Shown: positions 15,039-20,994 of the stretch, piece after piece
How the letters are laid out: each line of letters opens with the position of its first letter
Numbering within the stretch: position 1 is the first letter of the stretch
NCBI GenBank assembly: GCA_021826795.1
Contig: JAKAYM010000018.1
Location: 1-20,994, forward strand
DNA from: Thermoplasmata archaeon
GTDB lineage: Archaea; Thermoplasmatota; Thermoplasmata; Thermoplasmatales; Thermoplasmataceae
DNA: 20,994 nt
Reading direction: 5' to 3'
Program-made: the position numbers and the translations under genes
The notes under the pieces: generated by a model
What the model saw: only the letters and a program-made list of their open reading frames with translations
Databases searched by the model: none
Told to the model about the DNA's origin: nothing

Positions 15039-16169
15039 TCACGGACTGAATTCTTTTCCGAACAGTTTCCTTGATATGATTAATTTCTGTATATCAGGAG
15101 TACCGTCACCTAAAAGGAATCCTCTAGATATCCTGAATTTTCTTTCAAGTGGTGATGTTTTTGAGTATCCGGCTGCACCCAGTGTTTGAAGTGCGTCACT
15201 TACAGCGTTGAATGCAATCTCACATCCATATCCTTTTACAGCGGCGCTTTCTATGCTGTTGTCCATGCCTGAATTCTCCATTGATAGTGCTTTATATGCC
15301 AGTGTTCTGATAGATTCAATTTTTGCCTTATCCTCGGCCAGCCGGAATGATACCGCCTCAAATTTGGATATGGGTACCCCGAACGCCCTCCTCATCTTTG
15401 CGTATTCAATTGCCTCGTTCAGTGCTCCCTCTGCTATGCCGATTGCGTATAATCCCACATGCACCCTCTGAATGCTCAGGATATCCATCAGTAGCTGGAA
15501 TCCTTTATTTTCTTCCCCTACAAGATATGTCTCAGGAACCATAACATTATCCATCCTGATGCCACCGAATTCTCCTTTAAACAGAGATGCCATATTTTCA
15601 ATTTCATAGGATTCAATCCCCTCCATTGATCTATCTACCATGAGAATGCTGATGCCATTACCCGTTCTGGCTGAAATCATATAAACATCAGAAATTCCAG
15701 GATTGCTCACAAAACTCTTTTCGCCGGAAAGAATATAATTTGTTCCAATTTTCCGTGCCTCACTAGCAATATGGTATGCGTCTGAACCATGCCCTGGCTC
15801 AGTATACGCCCCACATATCACAGAATTCCCTGAAAGATAGCTTTTTATATATTCATCCCTAATACTCTCATTCCTGATATACGGAAGCAATTTAGAAAAA
15901 TGTATCGTAAGAAATGCAGGCAACGGGAATTCATACTTTCCCATTTCCTCTGAAAGAATACCGAGAATAATATCATCAACTTTTTCATGATCATTCAGAG
16001 AAATAGTTGAAGGTAGCAATAGATCCGATAAGTCTTTCATTATCTTCTTCGGAAATATCCCATCCTTTAAGTACTGTTCATAGTATGGTACATATTTTTT
16101 CTCACAGTATTCGTCAAAGCTATTCTTTATTAATTCCTCTTCATCATTGAGTTTTCCATTGAGTTCCAT
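15039..16169 (-). CDS. Acyl-CoA dehydrogenase family protein
   Basis: A 376-residue FAD-dependent acyl-CoA dehydrogenase, the first oxidation step of beta-oxidation, of typical length. Domain signs are CGAYTEPGHGSDA at about 119-131 (family TEPxAGSD), the beta-domain YILSGEKSFVSNPG at about 145-158, and the C-terminal helical domain with QRVHVGLYAIGIAEGAL and YAKMRRAFGVPISKF (256-270). At the position where short- and medium-chain enzymes have the catalytic glutamate (YEGT) it has GDGT, with Asp355 in place of Glu. The ATG lies one base after the stop of the fusion gene upstream, with GGAGAGGT as ribosome binding site, so the two form an operon. Substrate chain length cannot be read. Confidence 0.88.
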   Translation of the reverse strand: MELNGKLNDEEELIKNSFDEYCEKKYVPYYEQYLKDGIFPKKIMKDLSDLLLPSTISLNDHEKVDDIILGILSEEMGKYEFPLPAFLTIHFSKLLPYIRNESIRDEYIKSYLSGNSVICGAYTEPGHGSDAYHIASEARKIGTNYILSGEKSFVSNPGISDVYMISARTGNGISILMVDRSMEGIESYEIENMASLFKGEFGGIRMDNVMVPETYLVGEENKGFQLLMDILSIQRVHVGLYAIGIAEGALNEAIEYAKMRRAFGVPISKFEAVSFRLAEDKAKIESIRTLAYKALSMENSGMDNSIESAAVKGYGCEIAFNAVSDALQTLGAAGYSKTSPLERKFRISRGFLLGDGTPDIQKLIISRKLFGKEFSP

Positions 16170-16170
16170 T

Positions 16171-18048
16171 TTATTTACCTCTCCATTTAATTTTTTGTTT
16201 ATTCAGAAATGCCTTCTGCCCGTTTTTGAAATCCTCCGACCCTGCATTTATAACCAGGTAGCTTCCAGCGAGTCTCTCAAGGGCTTTAAAATTTTCCTTA
16301 TATGTATTTATCAGCCGCTTGGTATTTGTAACAGACATAGGTGCGTTCTTTCTGATTTTTTCTGTGAATTCGTATATCAGAAAAGGCAGCTGTTCAGGTG
16401 GCACAACAAGGTCAACAAAACCCAGATCCTTTGCCTGGTGTGCGTTGATCCATTCTGAGGTCAAAAGATATCTGAACAGTTTTCTTCCTGTCAGTGCAAT
16501 TCCGTATGAGGCTGCAACCGGGGGCAGGGCACCTATTAGCCCCTCTGGAACTGAAAAAATAGACCTATTACTTGCTATAACAATATCAAACAACATGTTA
16601 AGTTCACATCCTCCTCCGAATGCAATTCCATCAACTACTGAAATTATTGGCTTGGCGCAACCTGTGATTGTATCAATTAAAGGATTGGCATACTGATCCA
16701 GCCACAGTGAGGCATCTACAGAATTATTCCATTCGCTCATCATCTTAATATCGTCTCCTGCGGAAAATGATCTGCCGGTGCCTGTAACAATAATTGATAC
16801 TACCTTATCATCATTATTTGCCTTTTCTATTGCCAGTTTTAATCCCTTCCACATTTTCTCATTGAGTGCATTCAATGCCTCTGGCCTGTTCATAATAATA
16901 TATGTATATCTGTCTCTATTGCAATATCTAACAGGACCGAAATTCGATTCATTATAATTGTACCTATAAAAACCTACCCCACTTTCAATCCCAATAAAAT
17001 TTTTATCAACCATATCAGTGAGTTTGGTGCTTGCCATGAATAAACTATCACCTGAGTTTTTATAATTCTCATGCAGGTTTTCAACTATATGGTTTATTCC
17101 CACGCCATCTGCAATGGAAATTATTCCCTCTGTTGAACCATATTCCTGTGCAAAAAATTTATCTATATCATCAGGCTCGCATATTTCCAGAAGATTTGCT
17201 GCAACGTTGACTACAGGAGAAATCATGTCATAGGGATTTATTTTATAAATTTCATCATCCGGAATAATTGGGATATCAGTACTGTAATTATAGAAACCAA
17301 TGCCTGCAGATTTACCAAATTTCTTTTCTCTGTACATTTTCTCAATTATATCGGGAACATGAAAACCCATGTTTTTATATGTTTTAAATATTTTATCGAT
17401 CCCGTACATATCCGCCAGCTGAAAAATACCATGCGTGAGACCCAACCGGAATTTCAGGCAGGCATCTATAGTAGAAACTTTAAAACCCTTTTTCAATATG
17501 AGAAGTGCAGAATTAATGAATGTTAGTTGAAGTCTATCTATAACCCCATTTTCTATATCATTTTTTATTATGAGGGTGTTATATCCAAGATACTTCAACA
17601 AATCAACCATTTCATTGACATTTCTGGTTTCCAGGTTTCCATGCTGGAGAATTTCTATAAATGGCTCCATAGAAAGTTCTGGAAAACTTAAAACAATACA
17701 TTCCTGTAAGTCTTCTCCTTTCAACGCTGCTGAAATTCCCTGAATGCTCTCTGATATAATATATAATACTCCCTTAAAGGAATGTTTTAACCGAATTAAA
17801 TTCTCATCATCTTTTTTAATTTTTTTATCTACGAAAAAGAAAATATAATCCATGGAAAATAGGTCGCTTAAACTTTCTGTGCATGGTATTTGATTTAGTA
17901 ATCCTCCCGACACTTTGACATCAGACAACATCTGCCCAGACTTTATAATGAAACACATAAACATGCTATCTCTCATTCTTATAAGTGATCTGATAAAGCC
18001 CTGATTGACTCTGTTATCTTCTAGAATGATTCCTATTTTTTTATCCAT
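16171..18048 (-). CDS. 3-hydroxyacyl-CoA dehydrogenase/enoyl-CoA hydratase fusion with degenerate dehydrogenase part
   Basis: A 625-residue protein with the archaeal domain order. A Rossmann-like N-terminus (about 1-165) is followed by two HAD C-terminal domains (about 168-255, with GLTHGIFQLADMYGID at 203-218, and about 270-365) and a C-terminal crotonase domain (about 372-625). The crotonase part looks active: FSAGDDIKMM near 428-437, GGGCEL with E482, and SVPEGLIG with E502. The dehydrogenase part does not: the usual GxGxMGxGIA is IGIILEDNRVNQGFI (5-19), and the HFFNP catalytic His region reads IVLSFPELSM (118-127) without His. It probably serves as an enoyl-CoA hydratase with a structural HAD remnant. 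It is first in an operon with the acyl-CoA dehydrogenase and divergent from thiolase. Confidence 0.85.
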   Translation of the reverse strand: MDKKIGIILEDNRVNQGFIRSLIRMRDSMFMCFIIKSGQMLSDVKVSGGLLNQIPCTESLSDLFSMDYIFFFVDKKIKKDDENLIRLKHSFKGVLYIISESIQGISAALKGEDLQECIVLSFPELSMEPFIEILQHGNLETRNVNEMVDLLKYLGYNTLIIKNDIENGVIDRLQLTFINSALLILKKGFKVSTIDACLKFRLGLTHGIFQLADMYGIDKIFKTYKNMGFHVPDIIEKMYREKKFGKSAGIGFYNYSTDIPIIPDDEIYKINPYDMISPVVNVAANLLEICEPDDIDKFFAQEYGSTEGIISIADGVGINHIVENLHENYKNSGDSLFMASTKLTDMVDKNFIGIESGVGFYRYNYNESNFGPVRYCNRDRYTYIIMNRPEALNALNEKMWKGLKLAIEKANNDDKVVSIIVTGTGRSFSAGDDIKMMSEWNNSVDASLWLDQYANPLIDTITGCAKPIISVVDGIAFGGGCELNMLFDIVIASNRSIFSVPEGLIGALPPVAASYGIALTGRKLFRYLLTSEWINAHQAKDLGFVDLVVPPEQLPFLIYEFTEKIRKNAPMSVTNTKRLINTYKENFKALERLAGSYLVINAGSEDFKNGQKAFLNKQKIKWRGK

Positions 18049-18076
18049 AATAATGTATAATTAAGATTTTCCATCT

Positions 18077-18084
18077 AATATATT
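18077..18084 (-). promoter_or_regulatory. Probable TATA box of the fusion-dehydrogenase operon
   Basis: AATATATT lies 29-36 bases before the ATG at 18048, predicting a transcript with a leader of only a few bases. Confidence 0.3.
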
Positions 18085-18152
18085 TTTCCACGGGCACGTA
18101 ATAATTGAGAGCCATAGACTATATTTATTCTAAACACTATGATCGGTATTCC

Positions 18153-18170
18153 AATTATACTTTTATAATT
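18153..18170. repeat. Inverted repeat between the divergent beta-oxidation genes
   Basis: AATTATA (18153-18159) and TATAATT (18164-18170) are separated by CTTT. The element lies upstream of the thiolase TATA box in the shared 180-base intergenic region. It may be an operator, but AT-rich DNA yields such pairs by chance. Confidence 0.25.
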
Positions 18171-18198
18171 ATATTAAGGTTTTTTCCTCAAAGAAAAA

Positions 18199-18205
18199 TA
18201 TAAAA
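18199..18205 (+). promoter_or_regulatory. TATA box of the thiolase gene
   Basis: TATAAAA is centred about 27 bases before the ATG at 18229, fitting leaderless initiation there rather than at the in-frame ATG four codons later. Confidence 0.5.
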
Positions 18206-18228
18206 GGCAATCAAATATGTAACAGGAT

Positions 18229-19389
18229 ATGTATAATAAAATGCCAGATGTATATATTATAGATGCAAAGAGGACGCCTATCGGCAAGAGAAACGGAGCC
18301 CTCAAGGATGTTCATCCCGTAGACCTTCTTGGAAACCTTGTCAGTCAGGTGCTCCATATTAATTCAATAAAACCTGATACCGTTGAAGAAATGATAACAG
18401 GATGTGTGAGCCAGACAGGTAATCAGGGAGGAAACATTGCAAGAAACGCATGGCTCTCAGCTGGTTTACCAGATTCTGTTCCCGGCGTTTCAATAGACAG
18501 GCAGTGCGGTTCAAGCCTTCAGGCTCTGGAATTTGCCAGAAATGGAATAATAGCTGGAGATTATGATCTTGTTGTGGCCAGTGGAGTCGAATCTATGACC
18601 CGGGTACCGATGCTGAGCACGATAGAAAAGGAAAATCCAATCACGGAAAACCTGAGAAGAAGATACAGTCTCGGGGAGAACTGGTTCAGCCAGGCATACG
18701 GTGCTGAACTCATAGCCAGAAAGTTCGGAATATCAAGAAAGGATATGGATCTTATGAGCTATGAAAGCCATATCAGAGCATTCAGATCAAGAGAACAATT
18801 CAAAAAAGAAATGATACCTGTAAAGGAAAATGGAAATATTATTCTTGATTATGATCAGGGTGTGAGGGAAAAGCCTGATCTGGAAAAAATGAATGAGCTC
18901 AGGCCGGCATTTCCTAATCTGGAACTTATAACAGCAGGGAATGCCAGCCAGATATCAGATGGTGCCAGTGCCAGCATACTGGCATCGGAAAATGCTGTGA
19001 AGGAATACGATTTGAAGCCAAGGGCTAAAATCCTGAATGTTGCAGCTGTGGGGGTTGACCCCGTTACAATGCTCACAGGTCCTATTCCCGTTACAGAAAA
19101 AGTACTGAAGAGAACAGGATTGGCCATAGAGGATATTGATGTTTTCGAGGTAAATGAGGCATTTGCCTCTGTTGTTCTTGCATGGGAAAAGGAATTGAAG
19201 GTAGATCACGATAAGGTTAATATCAATGGTGGAGCAGTAGCACTGGGTCATCCATTAGGCGCAACCGGTACGAGAATAGTATCAACCATGCTTAATATAA
19301 TGGAAAATAAAAAATATCATTATGGATTGATAGCCATCTGTGAGGGGGGAGGGATGGCAAACGGTGCAATAATAGAAAGGGTCGAGTGA
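18229..19389 (+). CDS. Acetyl-CoA C-acyltransferase (thiolase)
   Basis: A 386-residue thiolase of the bacterial-type degradative/biosynthetic family, which splits 3-ketoacyl-CoA with CoA or condenses two acetyl-CoA. The complete active site is visible: the nucleophile C93 in DRQCGSSLQAL, NEAFA at 309-313, H341 in GGAVALGHPLGATGTR, and C371 in ICEGGGMANGA. This distinguishes it from the SCP2-like archaeal thiolases tied to HMG-CoA synthase, which lack the CEGGG cysteine arrangement. It is divergent from the hydratase-fusion and acyl-CoA dehydrogenase genes and completes three of the four beta-oxidation steps locally. The start at 18229 fits the TATA spacing; the ATG at 18241 (MPDVYIIDAKRTP) is the usual family start. 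Confidence 0.95.
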   Translation: MYNKMPDVYIIDAKRTPIGKRNGALKDVHPVDLLGNLVSQVLHINSIKPDTVEEMITGCVSQTGNQGGNIARNAWLSAGLPDSVPGVSIDRQCGSSLQALEFARNGIIAGDYDLVVASGVESMTRVPMLSTIEKENPITENLRRRYSLGENWFSQAYGAELIARKFGISRKDMDLMSYESHIRAFRSREQFKKEMIPVKENGNIILDYDQGVREKPDLEKMNELRPAFPNLELITAGNASQISDGASASILASENAVKEYDLKPRAKILNVAAVGVDPVTMLTGPIPVTEKVLKRTGLAIEDIDVFEVNEAFASVVLAWEKELKVDHDKVNINGGAVALGHPLGATGTRIVSTMLNIMENKKYHYGLIAICEGGGMANGAIIERVE

Positions 19390-19417
19390 AATTCTGCTCC
19401 CGGTTTCACAAATATAT

Positions 19418-19446
19418 CCTTCAAATATTTCAAGGTATGTTTTTCA
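19418..19446 (+). terminator. Possible terminator after thiolase
   Basis: CCTTCAAATATTTCAAGG (19418-19435) is a near-palindrome followed by GTTTTTC in the 54-base gap between the thiolase gene and the convergent small gene. Confidence 0.3.
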
Positions 19447-19749
19447 CTCTGTGCCGTTTATATAGGCATTTACAATCATCCAGAAACCATTATCGACGCT
19501 GGATGATTCTTCAAGATCATGCGAAACTTCATTCTCTGTATCAGGATTATACCTAACGCGCATTGCGTAATTTCCATCCTCATAAACGACCATAACTGAG
19601 ACCGGTGTATCTTCAGGCATACTATTATCATCTTCCTGATCTCCGGACATATCAAGATATTTTTCTAGAGTACCGTTCCATATGGGTGCCACACCTGTCC
19701 TTTTAATTTCATTGATTACTTCCCGTTTTGTTTCTTCCATGCTTTTCAT
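19444..19749 (-). CDS. Small acidic protein of unknown function
   Basis: A 101-residue protein I do not recognise. The first ~35 residues are a mixed-charge helix (EETKREVINEIKRTG) ending in APIWNGTLEKYLDM. A very acidic linker follows (SGDQEDDNSMPED, about 35-47), then a compact strand-rich part (VSVMVVYEDGNYAMRVRY) and a C-terminal FWMIVNAYINGTE. There are no cysteines, transmembrane segments or known motif; it is probably a cytoplasmic globular protein. The start at 19749 is supported by TATATAAA (19777-19784) about 31 bases upstream; the ATG at 19740 is an alternative. It converges on the thiolase gene and appears monocistronic. Reality as a gene is supported by the promoter, the length and protein-like composition. 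Confidence 0.65.
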   Translation of the reverse strand: MKSMEETKREVINEIKRTGVAPIWNGTLEKYLDMSGDQEDDNSMPEDTPVSVMVVYEDGNYAMRVRYNPDTENEVSHDLEESSSVDNGFWMIVNAYINGTE

Positions 19750-19776
19750 TGTGTCATACGATCAAACCGATATTCA

Positions 19777-19784
19777 TATATAAA
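19777..19784 (-). promoter_or_regulatory. TATA box of the small acidic protein gene
   Basis: TTTATATA on the minus strand is centred about 31 bases before the ATG at 19749, implying a very short leader. Confidence 0.4.
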
Positions 19785-20022
19785 TGCTCCGATATACAAT
19801 TAGGCAGGATTTCAAGATATTAAACTGTTAAAAGGATATATACAATTCCTGTGCAATACCTGAATATGATGATTAAAAGCATAACTCACATTAAAATTGC
19901 CATACAATTTCTATTCATATTTTGACTTTTATTGTCTGTGAAGGTATTAACGACTTGTTCTTTGTATGAAAATAATCAGTCCTTTCCGTTTACGTTAAAT
20001 AACAATATTTAATAAAATAATT
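19785..20022. other. Divergent intergenic region, no gene seen
   Basis: AT-rich, with many stops in all frames. CGTTAAATAAC at about 19993-20003 lies about 26 bases before the permease ATG and may act as its TATA box. Confidence 0.35.
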
Positions 20023-20994
20023 ATGAGTGAAGCTTTGAACAGGAATAGCATGACCTTCTGGGGCCTTGTATTCTATGCAATAATGGTTATTGCGCCAGCC
20101 GGCCCATTCGCCTTCACAGGTGCAACCGCAATGGAATATGCAGGAGAAACTGCACCTTTAACATTTCTTATAGGGGGTATAGCTCTCTTTCTCGCTGTAA
20201 TAGCAGTTTATATTTATTCTGAGAAAATCAGTAACGCCGGAGGTTATTACAAATATGTGGAGGTGGCGACACACAGCAAATATCTCAGTAAAAGCGTTGG
20301 GTTTTATTATCTGTTTGTGGTACTCAGCAGTATTATAGGTTCAAGTGCGCTTCTCGGATGGTTTCTGTACATAGGCCTTGAGGTTATGCTAGGTTACACA
20401 CTTCCATTTGTCTTTGTGGTAATAGTTTCATTTATTACACCTGTTATTTATCTAATAGTTGGAATACTGTCATTGAATTACAGCCAGAAAATTGCAATAG
20501 TAATGGGATTGTTTGATCTGGCATTTTTTCTGGGATTATCAATCGCAATAATTGTAAAATCACCTTACAATGGTGTACAGTACTTCAACATATTTAATTC
20601 GACTGGCGGATTACATGGCTTCTTCCTGGGCATGGTTACCGGAGGGTTTGTGGCCTTTTCCGGTTACGGATCAATAGTGGTTCTTGCCGAGGAAACTAAA
20701 ACGCCGGGACGTACAATAAAAAAGGCCATAGTCACTTCACTGCTGATAATGATTGCCTACGATACATTTGTTATCTATGCCAATGTGGGCGGCCTGGGTC
20801 CCAATCTTCCTGCTGGGCTTGCATTTTTTGCACCCGGATTGTATGTAACCGACAGCTATTACGGAATCTATGTTACACTGGCTGCCTTCAGCATCTTCCT
20901 GGTTTCAGCATTAATATCGACGGTTATATTCGGAAACAGTGCCGCACGGGAGTTATATTCCCTGGCACGGGATGGAATACTCCCAAAGGTATTT
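20023..20994 (+). CDS. APC-superfamily amino-acid permease (partial, C-terminus beyond window)
   Basis: An open frame from the ATG at 20023 to the window end, 324 residues so far, with about eight or nine hydrophobic segments, encodes a membrane amino-acid/polyamine/organocation transporter. Landmarks are the N-terminal helix with PAGPFAFTGA, NAGGYYKYVE near residue 70 (family GGxYxYxxxxxG), FSGYGSIVVLAEETKTPGRT near 215-234 (family FxGxxxxxxxAEExKxPxR), and NSAARELYSLARDGILPKVF at the window end (family NxxxRxLYALARDGxLPxxF). These are the most conserved APC motifs, so the superfamily is secure. The substrate is unknown; the short N-terminal tail of 10 residues is typical. It is divergent from the small acidic protein gene, and downstream context is not visible. 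Confidence 0.92.
   Translation, partial: MSEALNRNSMTFWGLVFYAIMVIAPAGPFAFTGATAMEYAGETAPLTFLIGGIALFLAVIAVYIYSEKISNAGGYYKYVEVATHSKYLSKSVGFYYLFVVLSSIIGSSALLGWFLYIGLEVMLGYTLPFVFVVIVSFITPVIYLIVGILSLNYSQKIAIVMGLFDLAFFLGLSIAIIVKSPYNGVQYFNIFNSTGGLHGFFLGMVTGGFVAFSGYGSIVVLAEETKTPGRTIKKAIVTSLLIMIAYDTFVIYANVGGLGPNLPAGLAFFAPGLYVTDSYYGIYVTLAAFSIFLVSALISTVIFGNSAARELYSLARDGILPKVF

Noticed and set aside
1..20994. CRISPR array, tRNA or rRNA genes
   Set aside because: No regularly spaced direct repeats and no recognisable RNA gene were found on reading both strands by eye.

Overview
The window reads as the chromosome of an acidophilic, AT-rich archaeon, most likely a Thermoplasmatales member of the Ferroplasma/Acidiplasma/Cuniculiplasma type. 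This placement is inferred from gene content and promoter style, not from a marker gene. The first gene of nearly every transcription unit has a TATA-like box centred about 24-27 bases before its ATG, which is the spacing expected of leaderless archaeal transcripts. Genes inside operons instead overlap or abut and carry Shine-Dalgarno sequences (GGAGG or similar) in the end of the preceding gene. Archaeal families are also present: a bacterio-opsin-activator type HTH regulator and a fused 3-hydroxyacyl-CoA dehydrogenase/enoyl-CoA hydratase.

Layout. (1) 1-2899, minus strand: operon of enoyl-CoA hydratase, iron-type alcohol dehydrogenase and an MFS sugar-porter-like transporter cut by the window edge. 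(2) 2900-3810: a gene graveyard. It holds a decayed IS5-like transposase, the C-terminal piece of an archaeal DUF4143-type ATPase, and the N-terminal piece of glutamate formiminotransferase joined directly to it. (3) 3947-6604, minus strand: a 12-helix membrane protein, a DUF1059 protein and an HTH_10 regulator. The regulator is divergent from (4) a two-gene ABC exporter at 6852-8959. (5) 9116-12131, plus strand: tightly coupled SixA phosphatase, Ppx/GppA phosphatase and two consecutive thymidylate-kinase-like proteins, the second with eroded catalytic motifs. (6) 12382-13825: an HExxH protein of unknown family and a YbjQ protein. (7) 13913-14925, minus strand: a PIN (VapC) toxin, a 40-residue overlapping upstream ORF, and a broken upstream gene. 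(8) 15039-19389: a fatty-acid beta-oxidation module. An acyl-CoA dehydrogenase and a HAD-ECH fusion lie on the minus strand and a thiolase diverges from them. (9) 19444-20994: a small acidic protein and an APC amino-acid permease cut by the window edge.

The two most interesting regions are the SixA-Ppx-kinase-kinase operon and the beta-oxidation fusion protein. The operon looks like a polyphosphate or phosphate-handling module whose kinase-like partners lack standard dTMP-kinase motifs. The fusion protein keeps its hydratase catalytic residues, but its dehydrogenase half has lost both the NAD-binding glycines and the catalytic histidine.
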